From positions 1,373,501 through 1,437,500 of the forward strand of contig BRXU01000029.1 in assembly GCA_030267565.1 (NCBI GenBank): 64,000 bases of DNA, given 5' to 3'. Both the position numbers and the translations under genes were made by a program. Of the stretch, positions 9,801 to 23,700 are shown one piece after another. The stretch is from Pleodorina starrii (Eukaryota > Chlorophyta > Chlorophyceae > Chlamydomonadales > Volvocaceae). Every line of letters starts with the position of its first letter. Within the stretch, counting starts at the first letter, position 1. Below the pieces are notes generated by a model. That model saw only the letters and a list, made by a program, of their open reading frames with translations. It did not search any database and was not told the DNA's origin.

Positions 9801-12800
9801 AGATGCCCGACACGTTGCTCTGCCGCACCAGCATACGGTTGGCTTGCGCCTGTTGTCAGCGGTAGGGAGAAACAATGGGCGGGGGTGGGGTAATTCGAGG
9901 TTTGGGGTTGTTGAAGGGGTGCGGGTGCGTATACGTTGGGACAACGCCGCGGTCGATGTGAAACCCAACATCCGCGCTCACCGGCCCAGCTGGGCCGGCG
10001 TGTAAGGGGAGCGCGGACAGCCTATCTGAAACCGCTCGCCCCAGTGCCCACCAAGCCTGCTGCACCCACACAGCCCTAAGCCCCGAAGGCCCCGCTCGTG
10101 CGAGCACCCACAATCATCTTGTCGTATGTCCCCGACACGAAGCCCTGCAGGTTGTAGGCGTGGATGACGCGGATGGAGGAGAAGGCCTCCGTGACCATCT
10201 GGTTGGCGCCCGCGTACAGCTTATCGGCGTCGGAGCTGAAGCCGGTGTGGAACTTGAGGTGGATGAGCATCGACAGCGTGAGAAAGGGGAAAATGCCTGG
10301 AGGAGAGAGGGAGAGGGGTAGGTGGGCAGGCGTCGAGGGACGGGGAGGGCAGGCGTCGAAGAACAGGAAGGGCAGGTTGCGTTTGGTGGGCGTTAGGGGG
10401 CTGTGGGTTGGTGTCACGCGACGCGAGTCACGGCCCCGAACGGGAAGGCGGCCTGCGCGGCCTGCTGGGATCGGATTGGCCTGGAAAACCCCTCTGGTCT
10501 TCCGTGTAGCCCACCTCCTTTCAATCGGTTTCCTAACCTGCGCGCGCAAGGCCCCAGCCCCCAGGTCCCTTCTCATTAAGTACCACCCAACGCACCAGAG
10601 CTGAGCGACCAAAGATATCCAGCGAAAGGCCACAAGCGCCTCCCTCCCTCCGTCCCTAGGCTTCACGCCCCATGCGGTGCCCCAGTCCTTACCCGTGATG
10701 AGCAGCGCCATTCGCCAGTCGTAGGCCAGCGCCACCAGGTACCCGAGCGCCAGTGTGGACAGGTTCTGAAAGGCCATTCCGAACACATCACCCACGGCAC
10801 CGCGCACGTACCCCGCGTCGGTGGCAAGGTTGGCGGTCAGCTTGCCGGACGAGTGGGCGGGGTCATCGAACCAGGCAACCTGCGTCGGCGAAGGAAGGGG
10901 TGCATATATGCAATGCGAAGTTGGTACTGGCGGCGGCCACAAGGCACCGAATGAACTATAACGTAGCCCAGTTTGGTAAGTAGGTTGGTGGGGTTGAGGC
11001 GAAGACGGAGGCCGAGGAGGTAGTGGTGGCTGCGGGTGTGCGGGGCAGATGCTCATCTGTTAGGGGTGATCAGTGTCGGGGACGGATTTAGGCAAGAGTT
11101 GCGGAAGAGGATGCGGCTCAGGCAAGCAGTGCGTAGTGGGGATACGAACGCCGAAGACCCCGCGGGATGCCTGTGGGATATCCTCCCTCCCTGCAGGACA
11201 GCTCGCGTGAAGCCGCCGCCTTGAACCCGCTGCCCTGCTCCCTGCTCCAGTCTCCTCCCTGCCCGGTCGGCAGCTCACCTCCTGTCGGATAATGGCCCCA
11301 AACAGCTCCACGCGCACCCGGTTGGACACCACCTGGGCCACCCGCGCGAAGGCCACCTGCTGCGTCATCAGCGCGGCGAAGGAGCCGCAGGCAATCACGA
11401 AGAACATCCAGCAGTAGAACGCCGCCTGCTTCTTCAGCTCCGACTGCGGACGGGAGCAGCGGGCGGGCAGCAGATGGGTGACGGCGAGAGGGGTAGAGTA
11501 TGACAGGGGCGGAGAGGGGTAGAGTATGACAGGGGGGGAGAATGGTAGCGTATGAAACCGGAGAGGGGGTCGGCGAGGGTCGGTGGAGAGGGGCATGCGT
11601 CAGGATGAGGATGGACGGAGATGGGCTTGGCCCCGGCTTCTTTCCCCCCGCCCTGTTCGACACATGGCTCTCCCCATCGTCCCAACCCGCCTGTTTCTTC
11701 CCGCCGTGCAGGACCCTTCCTTTGCATCCTTCTCTTCATCTCCGGCTTCCCATCAGCGGTGTGCGAGGCACGAATGCCAATCAACCATGCCAACCCACGT
11801 TCTGTCTCTCCTTTCCCGGTCCCCCCCTTCCACCCAGCGGCAACGACACACATGGCGCATGCGCCCCTCTCCACCCGTGGCGCTTCCAGTCAACCCCCCT
11901 CCACTCTCACCGGCGTGGTGGTGTAGAAAATATTGATCATGGACGCGATGACGAACGCAAAGGCGGGGTGCTGTGCGCCGCCCGCCGCCGACGCCAGGCA
12001 GCCCACGATCGCCGACAAGTACCGGCCCCGCGCGTAGCCCAGCAACCGCCGGAACGGCACCTTGTACGGCTCCTCCTTCTTCCCTCCTCTGCCCTCCTTT
12101 TCGTCGCCTATCTGGCCGCTGCCGGCGCCCTCCTTGGCCACCAGTTCCTTGCTGCCGCGAGAAATCGGCGCACCGCCGCCGGCCCCCTTGTCGGTGCCGT
12201 TGGAAGGGATGTGGTTGGGGATGGTGACGCCCACTGCGTCCGGCGGCGGCGCCACTGCCTCGGCGGCGGTGCCCACGGCATTGGCGCGCGACATGTTGCC
12301 GAGCTCCATGGAGCCGCCCCGCGATGACTGCGACGCGGTGGAGGGGCGGCCGGTGGCGAAGGCCTTGACCTCGTCACCGGTGGAGGAGGGCGCGGGCGCG
12401 GGTGGGGTGCCGTTGCCGCGCAGCGGTGCCACGATCTGCCCGGCCTCCTCAGCCTCCACCTCTCCCACCTCTTCGGGAGCGCCCTGCTCGGCCTCGTCCT
12501 CCACCTCGGGCGGCGGTTGCGCCTGCATCTGAAGCTTGACCAGAATGGAGTAGGCGCCTGCATAGGGGCAGGAAAGGGGGGCAATAGGGCCGCGAGTGAG
12601 GCCGGCGCGGCACAAGTTATGGCATGGGAGAGCAGGTTTCGGCTCCATGATCCTTGTCGCCCTAGCCATTCCACAGCTCAGTCCCGTCTCTAGATGCGGC
12701 ACGCAGCGTCAAGAGCTTTTCTCCCTACCCGGGAACGTCTGTCGGCGCACACGCAGGCGAACCACCGCAAGTGCGCTCGACGCCACCTACCTCTCCACCC

Positions 12801-15800
12801 ATACCACTCGCCCTTCTCCCGCCCAAGCTCCCCAATGATGCCCAAGCCTCTTTCCCGACCACTTTCATCATAAATCGTTACTACCCTACCAATCCCGCAC
12901 CGTTTTCATCCCTCAGCAGCTCCTCGTGTGTGCCCCGCTCCACCACCCGGCCGGCCTGCACCACCGCAATGGCGTCCGCGCCCTTGATGGTGGACAGCCG
13001 GTGCGCCACCACCACCGTCGTGCGGCCCACCACCAGCCGGTCCAGGGCCGCCTGCACCAGCGCCTCGGAGCGGGTGTCCAGGGCCGAGGTGGCCTCGTCC
13101 AGGAGCATCACCTGAAGCAGCAGCCAGGGGGAAGAGGCAGGAACAATAATACGAATCGCAGCGGAGAAGGAAGGGGTTAAGAGGACCATAATACCCCGGA
13201 AACATGGGCAAGAGGAGACCGCCAAGGCGCAGTGGGGAGGGGAGGACAAGAGTCGGTGGGCGACAAGGGGCACTGGGCTGGAGCTCGCTCCACCACCTCG
13301 CCGATCTCTTCACCCACCTTGGGGCCCTTGAGGATGGCCCGGGCGATGGCGATGCGCTGCTTCTGGCCGCCGCTCAACTGCACGCCGCGCTCGCCAACCT
13401 GGAGGGGCGTCAAACGGAAACGAAGACGCAACCACAGCGGGTGGGAAGGGCCGGAAACGGGTGGGAAGGCAGTAAGTAGCTGGCCTCAGGACGCAGTAGT
13501 AAGCCTCGGGCGAGTGGTGGCGCGGGACATATCCTTAGCAACGGGAAGGCGCTCAACCAAACAGCCTACAACAGGCATCGGCAATCGTCCGGGCATTGGT
13601 ATACCATTCTCCGGCTCCTGAACCCGCACCGCCGGCCGACCCTAGCGGAGCTCCTTCTTCCCGTGTCCCGGTCCCCCCCTCGTCTAAGTCCCTAAGCTGC
13701 GGTGTCGTCTTTATTACCCCGCCCCCCTCGCACATGCGCGCGTGCCATCGCACCTGCGTGTCATAGCCCTGCGGCAGGTTGTGAATAAAGCCGTGCGCAT
13801 TGGCCGCCCGCGCCGCCGCCTCCACCTGCTCCGCCGAGGCGCCCGGCAGGCCGATGGCGATGTTCTCGTAGATGCTGGTGGCAAACAGTGTCGGCTCCTG
13901 GCTCACCAGGCCGACCTGGTTACGGAGCCACTTGAGCGGCAGCGAGCGCAGGTCGACGCCGTCCAGTGTCACGGAGCCCGCCAACGGGTCGTAGAAACGC
14001 TCAATCAGCTGCACCACCTGCAGCGTCCGCAATCCGCGACACCAGTAGGTTCGCGCATGTTACCGGTATGATCCTTGCGCCGTGTAAGGGACGATCCTTT
14101 TTACCATACGCTAGGATTTCTTACACAGAGGTTCTTAGCCGTGCCAGTTTCAACAAACGGTGCACTTGATGACTGCTTGGACATGCGTATCTATCCATGC
14201 ACCCACTCTCCTTGCTGTCAGATTGGTTGGACAAACGGTTGATTCCCGAACAAGGCCAGACCACAGCCAGTCAGTTGCCAATGTAAGCCGTGTCGACCCA
14301 CCGTGGATTTGCCGCTGCCGCTGCTGCCCACCAGCGCCACCGTCTTGCCGGCCGGTACGTGCAGGTTGAAATCCCGGAAGATGAGCACGTCCGGGCGGGA
14401 AGGGTAGGAGAAGTTGACGCCACGCAGCTCAATCTCGCCGCGTACGGACGTGGGGGCAACGCCGGCGGACAGCGCCAGCGGTGCGGCGGCGGCGGCGCCG
14501 TTGCCGCCAGCTTTAGCGTCGCCACTCTCCTGCGGCTTGGTGGCGGGCTTGCCGGCGCCAGAATCCCCGTTGCCGGCTGGCGGCGGCGATGCATCGTCGG
14601 CGAAAATGGCGGGAACGCGGTCGATGACGCGGAACATGCGGCCGCCGGCGGCGCGGCCCTTGGCGAAATATGCCAGGTTGGGAGCAGCCTGGCGTGGGAA
14701 ATTGTGAAGGGTCAGGAAACCGTTGGCAGTGGCGAGGGAAATGAGGTCCAGCAAAGAGAGTTCAAGCCCCACCAATGAGGCCGTACTTTGGGGGCTAGGC
14801 AGGTAGCGCCGCGCGCATGCATTCCAACACAAGCCACGAACCACGCCGTGCGTGCGATGGATGTGGCTCACGCACCCAGGGCAGCTAAGAACCCAGGCAG
14901 GACAGCAGGAGACCACGCATTCAAGGCTTGTCTGACATTCGGATCCCCGACGCCGTCGCCGCAGCCGACTGTTCCTAAGGAACCCGTGCCGCGCGCCTCC
15001 CCCATTCTGGTCCCGTGGACAAGGAACGGACCCGTGAGACTGCCCTCGTTAATCATCCCACGCCATCACACGCCAAGCCACACACCCGTGCGCAGCGGAG
15101 ATCCCTGCTCAACCCAGGCGGCCCGATGCCTGCTGGTCAGCACACGCGACGCGCGAGGCGCACCTGTCCAAGCGAGAAGCCGCCCATGAGCGTCGACACC
15201 AGCACCTGCAGCACCGTGCCGCCCGTGTAGGCACCGGCCGCCACACGGTAGGCGCCGAAGAAGAGACCCACAGCGTACGTGCCGTACATGACGAATTGCA
15301 CGCCTCCCAGGCTGGCGCCACTCAGCCAACCCTGACGCGCAGCCTGTGGTGGGCGTTCGGAACCACCATGGAAGGGGTGGGTGGACGGAGAGAAATGGGG
15401 AGACGAGAAGAGGGGCGGGGTAATAAGAACGGGGCGGGGTGGTAAGGGACCCAGCAGCGCCGCAAGGCGATCGCATCGACGCTTGACCGCTAGAGCACAC
15501 TGCCAAGCAGACGTGTGAACTTCACACTGTGATGGTGTTCACGGCAGGGACCCGCGGCCGTGGCCGCAGATCCCGCGACCATTACTCTCTCCCCCTCCTG
15601 CGCAGAACAGTAAGTGAAGCAGCTAGCATGAGTGAAAGCGCGATGGCCACCAGTGCCACAACCGACGTAGATTGGATTTTTGCCCCGGGGGCCTTTGCTG
15701 TTTGAAATCTCGCGCCCACGCACCCACCCACCCACCATCTTCCGCGTCCCCTCCAGCGCCTTGTCGTACTGCACCATGGCAGCCTCCTCCCGGTTGTAAG

Positions 15801-18486
15801 CCGCAACAGTGCGAATCTGTGAGATGTTCTGCTGTGCAATTGCGCTGGCCTGCGCAGCGAATCGGCAGCAAATCGGCGACATGATAAGGTTTTGAACACA
15901 CCTTAGGACCCAACCAGGCCCAGACGAAGGAAAAGGCGGGGTGAAGGGAAGAAGTGACGATCAGATGTGTCGCGTGCGACGGAGTGGGTTTGGACGCTGG
16001 TGGGCCCGACCGTGGTGTACCGAGCCGGCGCCAAAAGCACGCCTGCCGACGCCGCCGCCACCGCTGCCTCTGCCCATTAGCAGTCCCGCCCGCTGTCAGT
16101 ATGGTCCATCTCACCGCCTAGCCAGCGTAGCCAGCCCTTCCCTTTCCCACTCGCCCGACTTCCATTTCCTGCGAGCGGCCCCCAGAACCGCCCCCACTGC
16201 CTCCACTCCACCGCAACTTCTGATCGCCATATCGCGTTCTCGGCCCTCGCTGCATGGGTTCATATCACCTCATCATTATAGCCTCATCAGCGCAGCACCT
16301 GTAATGTTCCTGGACTAAATGAAGTGCCACGACCCTTCGGTTTGTTAATACCCGCTCCGTCACCCTTCGCGGCCGGCCACGCACCTCGGCGTACGCCTTG
16401 GACGCCGAGTTATTGGCCATCTCCGTGCCCTTCGCCAGCAGCCCTCCTATGATCGCCAAGAAGGGCATGCAGCCCAGCATCACCAGCGTCATCTCCCACC
16501 CCTTGACGAACCCGATCACGAACCCCGTGATGAAGGTGGAGCTGCACGGGGCGATGGAGGAACGGATTGGTAAGGAATGGGTAAGAGGAGTGGGCGAGCA
16601 ATATAGGTTTACCTGGGAAAGGAGAACGCGAGGTCGACAGTTCAGACCGTGCACAGCCGGTAAGAGGCGGCATTGTGGCGTGCGAGGGCGGTGTGTGGCA
16701 GGCAAGGACGCGGCGCGGCGCGGCGGGGGAACCCAGCCAAGGAGACGAGCCCAGCACGCAACTCTTCGCACCGCCACCCACCTGTGGTGCAGGAAGGCGC
16801 CCAGCTTCTCGCTGATGGCATTCTGGACGTCAATGCTGTCCTCGTTGAGGCCCTGCACCAGGCCACCTGCGACACGACAGGAGGGCGTGGGGCGGCGGGC
16901 GACATGGGGCATGGCGAGCAGAGAGAGCGAGGCCAGCCGCCCACCTGCTAGGCCCCGGGTTGGGGTGGCCGCCCAACCCCGTCGGGGGCCGGGGGGCCCT
17001 GCGCACCCGGAACGACACACGCGTCTCCTTGACCCCCCAACCCTAGCAAGCCCGGCTACACTCGTACTCATACTTTCGAGAACCCACATCCCCAGCTCCA
17101 ACACCCCCACCCAACCGTCACTCGCCCCCACGTCACCCTCGCTCTTCTGTATTTCAATTGTCCCCTACGTTACTACGGTTGTCAGCTTGCCGCTTTGGAC
17201 TGTTAATTTACCCCCACCCACCCACCCACCCGTCGTAGACTGCACATCGAAGAACGCCACGTCCTGCCGCAGCACCGCCGCCAGAAACCGCGTCCGCAGC
17301 CGATTGGTCTGGCGGTTGCCCGTGTACATCCACACCGCAGCCTCCAGATAGGAACCAACCACGGCGGCGATGCCCAGATACAAAAACTTGAGCGCAAGGT
17401 TGGAGACCATGCGCATAAAGCCGCTCCCGCTTGGATCCCCGCCCAACGCATCTGTAATAGGGCGGCGGAGTTTGCGGTGGTAGGGTGGAAGCGGGGGGAG
17501 GGCGATGAAGGGCGAGCGACGAGTCGGACGCATTCGGGAGCGGTGGGGCTGGGGGTCGAACAATGTGGGTAGGTTTCGTTTGCTGCGCTGTGAGGGGTCC
17601 AGCTCGTGCTTGCATGCAAGGTACCTGGCTGTCGGTAACGGCGGTAAAACACCACCAGCACCGCACCGCAAGAGTCCCCGTCTCGCCATCCCCTCCATTA
17701 CTCCAAGCGCAAAACCCTCCAGGAGGCACCCTGTGCGCAACGACTGCAGACGCTTACAGCTTAAAAACGTTGCAAAATGTTGCCGGCTCAGACCCAGGAG
17801 TCCTCACATGCCGCGAAGCGACGATTTCTAGGAGTCCGGCCCCGAGGGTGGCGGAGGTGCCCCCCCCTGGCAGGGCCGGGCCTGCCATATAATCATCACA
17901 GAACCCACCTAACTACCTGCATCCATGCCATAATAGGCCGCTTTCAGCCCTACCTGTGAACTCGCCGAAGAGGATAGCAAAGAGCGGCAGGAGTGTACCT
18001 GCGGCGGCGAGCACAAGTAAGCAGGTCTGGTAACAATATATGTCAAAGGACAGCATCAGCTGCAGCGAAATACTATAGGCCGTCAAAGATCCTTCACAGA
18101 CAGCGCAACCGCGGTGCCCTCGTAAACCTATTCATCACAGGGGTACGTCCAACTTTCTTCGACACGCACCGTTGCCGATAGCCCCTAGAGCTCCCAGAAT
18201 CATAAGGTCGATGTCCCATCCGTCAGCAGTGCTGCGTTTCAGAGCAAATACAGGTTAGCCGTGCGCCTGACCATCGCACCAAAAATAGTCAGCGCAAGAC
18301 GGAACGACACCGCAAATCTCAAACCAGGCAAACGTACCTCAGTAGCTTAAAAAAGCTTACGGGAGGGACGTCTTCTTTCTTTGGTTCAACTTTCTCTATC
18401 GTCTCCTCTCCCACCGTGACCACGTCCTCCAGCGGAGAATCGCCTCCATCTGCCTCCTTCGTAGCGTCAAGTGGTTTATCTGTCAT
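6804..18486 (-). CDS. Full-length ABCB/MDR-type ABC transporter (P-glycoprotein family)
   Basis: Twenty-four exons join in phase to 1417 aa: 18486-18338, 18231-18170, 17998-17954, 17451-17230, 16866-16782, 16541-16385, 15849-15736, 15343-15164, 14688-14302, 14017-13754, 13398-13318, 13111-12901, 12557-11911, 11443-11279, 10879-10693, 10296-10112, 9849-9771, 9391-9273, 9067-8945, 8593-8446, 8238-8138, 7891-7786, 7634-7498 and 7103-6804. The order is TMD1, NBD1, linker, TMD2, NBD2. NBD1 has Walker [10 protein letters not shown] (about 459-467), signature [14 protein letters not shown], Walker [12 protein letters not shown] and AHRLST. NBD2 has GESGSGKST (about 1195-1203) and the same other motifs. 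Both sites look catalytically complete, so it should be an ATP-driven membrane exporter; the substrate cannot be inferred. Exon 13 holds a roughly 170-residue acidic, Ala/Pro-rich linker, longer than usual. Exon 1 reads through to VSFFKLL before splicing, which restores the family motif and phase. Confidence 0.93.
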
Positions 18487-20715
18487 GTCGCCCTAGCTGT
18501 GAGGCTTAACCTGGCGACGCCGAAGCACAAAACGAGGGTGGTCCCTCGGGTTGGTCTCGTCCTGGCTGCAGGTCACACTTATATAACTATGAAATAAATT
18601 ACACGCCGACAGGGCATGTATTTAAGCTTCAGCATTGGGCCATTCACGGGACTAGAAGGACTGCCGGCCTGTGGCAGCTTCTCTCTGGTCGGTAATCGTC
18701 GTCATTGCGTACGGCAGTCATTTAAACTGGAAGCCAACAACCGCAACACGTGCGCATCCAGGTGCCTTGCTAATTGCTATTGCGGATGCCTCAGCTTATA
18801 TGTGCGCCGCTGATGTTGTTATTCAATGGGATTGACGCGAGGCCCAGGGAGTCCCAGTGTCTTGCCTCGGGCAGCTTACAGCACAGATCATAAGCAGCAA
18901 GTACTTTGCCTTGCATTTTGATTGAATCTTACCAGCAGCAGCCGTGCGGGTGGTCTCCGGCCACCGCTTGGCGAGATGGCGACTGCCCCCTGGGTCGTTG
19001 CTCGTGGGCTTTGTGCGGTATTGGTTTAGTTGGTTGACTGAACGTGGCTGTCTGGCTGATGCCAACGAGGGACCTGCACATCAGAAAGCCTTTCAGCGGG
19101 GTTGCTTGTCCGAAATGTAGAATGTTCGATTATAAATTGCTCTCCGTGTCCCCATGCCGCGCAACCGTACACAGGGCTCATCCTGGCCCAGCTGGTCCCA
19201 GGTTCGGGGATGACACCAGCCGAAAGCCGATTCAGGAGCATTGCGAAACGAAACCTTGGAGCACCTCGGAGCGAAACCTCGGCGCTCAGAATGCGTAAAC
19301 CTAGGAAAGCGTAAGCACTTGAATTGTGGCCCCACCGCTACGCGGTGGGTAGTTGACTTCTGGGGCCGCCTTCGGGGCTTCGTAGCCGTGCGAGTACCGC
19401 AAAAAAATGGGGCTCGGTGGGGCCACATCATCCCTTCTTGCGGATTGTGTTAGACAAGTTTATGTGCTTCGTGGCCATAGGGGATGCAGATGAACGATTA
19501 GCTTCTCGCTGATCCCGATCTTTTTCTTTGAATGGCGGTGTCTAGGGCACAGGCCTCATCTAGGTGCAGCCCCCGTGGTTGCGGGTTCTTGAACCTTTCC
19601 CCCCCGCCCCCGCTCGCTCGTTCCTGTCTGGCTGACTTTGCTGTCTGGATTGGCGTTCGGCTGAACTGCTCGCCTCCGGTGCAGTGCACGGTCAGGTGGC
19701 CCGTTGGCTCTACCCTTCACGAGTCTGGAGCCCACTGTAAGAACCAGAACGACTAGTGTTGGCGCCGGGAGTATACAACTTGTGTCAATAGGCAGCCCTG
19801 CGGCACTCCTGCCTGAATTTAATTTGTGATCCCACTGCGAGTGCCTTAGCTGTACCGCCGACGCAGGAAGGACAGCGTGCCTCCTGGCATGTCGAAGACT
19901 GATTTGTCCGGCCGCTTGCTTTCCTCGGCTGAAAACGTGTCATGTGCTCGCGTGGAAAGTATAACCGCAAGGCCACGGGGCAATCCGCCTGCAGAACTTG
20001 CGGCATCGCCACTCTCCCAATCCAAGTCGCTCTCAGCGCGAGAGTCAGCATTGCCCCGCAAGGACATGCGATTTCACCTGTCGCAACGCGCTGAATGAAC
20101 CGGTCCCATAGAATGCGTTTTACAACATTTACTCGACCGCACTTTCCCTGCAATCGAGAAGTGGGGGTGCGGTCTCACCATTCGATACAGAAATCATGCC
20201 ACAGCATAAGAACCCGAACCCCTCAAAGATCACCCCGCGCTTCCACCATTTATAAACTGGACGACGACATCTTCCCTTGGCGGGCGCGCCTTCGCTGTCG
20301 GCATACTCCCTTGCGCAGAAGCGTAAAGCAACGGCGCCCCAGACCCTCAAGACAGGGCCTACAGGTGTATGAATGCGAGCAACTAGTCTTTCCCTTCGGG
20401 CGCATCACCTTAAGCAGGTGTACACTGCCAAAAGCATACGCACTACACTTGCGCCCACGAGTTACAAGCGCGTTCCAAAGCGAACGCATTCCGGTATGTC
20501 CGCACACGAGATGCCAGCGCGTTCCAAAGCGAACGCGTTCCGATGTCCACGCGAGAAAAAATCATATTAGCCACAACGTAAGCACCACGTAGCAAGTTGG
20601 CAAAGGGAAGGGACTACCGCAGATGTTTTCAAACGTCCGAAAACCAAGGCGCTGCTCACAACTTTAAGTTGCCTGCGGCACATCCAGGCGCTCAGTCATG
20701 TGTTGCGCGCCTCCG
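18487..20715. other. Intergenic region between two minus-strand genes
   Basis: The right part (20715 to about 20110) is probably the 3' UTR of the RNA-binding protein gene, and the left part the ABC transporter's promoter. A 28-base imperfect direct repeat beginning GCGCGTTCCAAAGCGAACGC occurs near 20467 and again near 20517. Only short open frames without recognisable similarity are present. Confidence 0.5.
20120..20124 (-). promoter_or_regulatory. Candidate polyadenylation signal (TGTAA) of the hnRNP M-like gene
   Basis: Minus-strand TGTAA about 590 bases downstream of the stop codon at 20716. Confidence 0.4.
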
Positions 20716-23700
20716 TTACTGCACGTGCGCGTCCAGCTTGACGGACAGCACGCGGCCGTGCAGGTCGTGACCGTTGAACTTCTGCAGCCGAGAAGACGGC
20801 AAGGGAGATGGCGATTCAGGAAACGCTTTACATTGTAGAATGACCCTATGTATGGCAGATGCAGATAACAGCGAGGAAACCAGTTTGCAACAGCCCAAAC
20901 GACGCCGTCTTGCCGTGCTTTCCCTGCTGGGCTTCATGCCCTTCCCATGCGACAGCATCCAGCCACGACAGCCCAACACACCTCGATCGCAGCGTTGGCC
21001 GCCTCGGCGTTCTGAAAGAGCACCGTGCCCCAGCCCTTGCTGCGCCCGGTCATGCGGTCCTTCTTCACATCGCACTCCAGAATGGGCCCCGAGCCCTTGA
21101 CCATGTCGCGAAGCTGCGCCGCCTCGTAAGAGAACGGCAGGCCGTGCACCACGATCTGCGCGGAAGAGTAATTCCAATCACCCGGCGCAGTTTATATGGA
21201 TTCGCAATGTGCGCATTCCATGCAGACGTTGCCACAATGGGTGGTTGCTTGAAGTGTTGCCGCACAATACTGCTTAGCCCATCGGGCCCCCGTCGCATGC
21301 ATGATGCTATTGAATTGGCGAAGATGCACCCAGAAAGTCAGTCCAGAAGAACTCCCGGCGGTGAAGTTGTCCTCGTGTAGCGACTATCCAGGATCTCCCT
21401 TCCGCACCTGGCACGTCTTCCGCAACTCGGGGTCCGCGTTGGACCTGCGCTCGCGATCTCCGCGCGGGCCGCGGTTGCCGCCGCCCATCCCACCCATCAT
21501 CGGCCCCATGCCGCCCATCGGTCCCATGCCCGGTGGCGGCATGCCCTCCTGCTGGTCCTCGCGGACGTGGATGGTTCGACCGTCGAGGATCTGTGAGCAA
21601 AAGCAAATACCGGAAAGGCGCACAACACTTTACAAGGCAGCCGCCAGGTTCGCGTGCAGGACTGGCGCTTAAACTGTGCATTTTTGACACCGCAACTGCG
21701 CCGCTCAACGCCTAGTCTGTAAAACCAATTGGCAACGCGACGGACAGGGCGATTATTGGGAGCCAACACACAGCGGGGGCACACGTAGTCCATGGAAAAT
21801 TAGGTTGGGTGAACACTCACCGAGCCGTCCAGCTTCTGCATGGCCATCATCGCGTCACGCGGGTTCTCGAACTCGACGATGCCGCAGCCCTTTGATTTGT
21901 TGGTCTCCTTTTCCTGTGAAAACAGCCGATGCAAAGAATGACCAAGGAATGCGTGCGACTGGCGATACAAGTCCATGGCGATACGCATCAGTATCGTGAA
22001 CTGCTGAAACGCTGCCGAAGGCCGTATAAATACTGAATGCAGTGTTGCAGACAGCCGGGCCTTGCTGCTGAAACTCACCACAATGATCTTGCTGTACGCG
22101 ACTGGGCCGCACTGCTTGAAGTGGTCCTGTGAGACGTGGCGTCACAGGATGGCATGTCAGACAATGCCAGGCAGGACAAATGCAATAAACTTGACAGGCA
22201 AAGATGAAACAGGTCGTAATCCGCATTGCAATAGATCCTTGAAACACGTATGGCATTCTGCAAACCATCTTATACCCCCGTACCTTGAGCGCCCGCCACT
22301 CGGTGTCGAAGGACAAGTTGTTGACAAAGAGCCTTCGCCCAGGCAGGCCCGCGGGACCTGGGCCCGGGCCCATCATAGGCGGCATGCCGCCCATCATAGG
22401 CGGCATACCGCCCATCATGGGTGGCATGCCGCCCATGGGGCCCATAGCGCCCCACTGAGGCCCATCCTACGAGGAGCCAGGAGTGAGAGCCACGTACGCT
22501 CGTTATTCGGTTCACTTTGGTGACATGAGATCAATAATCAACAAAGTAATTGGTAGAACTGCCTCGCGAAAGGCGCGCAAGCAACTGCAAGAGGCCAGAG
22601 GGTGAACTTACCATTCCGCCCATGCCCGGCATGCCGCCCATCGCTCCCATGCCCATAGCGCCCAAGCCCATACCCGGCATGCCGCCCTGCATCAGATTAA
22701 ATCGAAGGTCAAATTGAAGGTCGGACAAAATGCATATAAAACTTTGCCCATCCCTAGACAAGGGACGAGATCACTATAAAGATTCCCGGTGCAACGCCAG
22801 CCTGATTTGGTAACACGGACTTTCGTGTAACACCGCAAGCCGGCCCTATTACATCGGCTACTTTCAGGCAGGCCACCGACACCCACATCGCGTTCGACTC
22901 ACCATGCCTGCCATTCCCGCCAGCCCCATCATGTTGGCGAGTGCGGCCATGCCGCCCATGCCACCTCCCGCTGCGGCCGCGTTGGCCATGCTGAGCAGCG
23001 AGGCCATGCTGTTCGCTCCCTGCATTCCGGCTGCAGACTGCTGCTGAACCTGGGCAGGCTGCTGCTGCTGCGGCTGTTGTTGCTGTTGGGCCTGCTTGAC
23101 CATACCGGCCATACCCGCCATACCGCCCGCGCCCATGCCTCCGGCACCCATACTGCCCGCACCCATGCCGCCAGCATTCATGGCCCCCGAGCCCATGCCG
23201 CCCATTCCTCCGCCTCCCATGCCGCCTGCAGCCATGCCGCCTGAGCCCATACCACCAGAACCCATTCCACCAGCGCCCATGCCGCTGCTGCCCATCCCGC
23301 CTGCAGCCATGCCCGTGCCTTGCATGCCGCCACCACCAGCGCCCATGCCCGCGCCACCGGACATTCCGCCTCCGGCGCCCATGCCTACGCCTCCGGACAT
23401 GCCGCCGCTGCCAGCGCCCATGCCAACGCCTCCCATGCCGTTGCTCGCTGCATTCGACGCCCCTTGAAGGCCGGCAAACTGTGCCAACGGGTTCATGCCG
23501 CCCATACCGCCAGCGCCCATGCCGGCCATGCCGGTCGCACCCATCATACCACCCTGGGACGAACCTGCTTCCAAAATGAAAACACGGGAAACCACGTCGA
23601 CACAACCAAAGGCCTGCCTTGAGGACAATAACTTTGCACAGGGCCAGGGCGTGCGAGAACAGCGATCAACCGCCAGACAACATGTCAAGTGCTGTAAGGC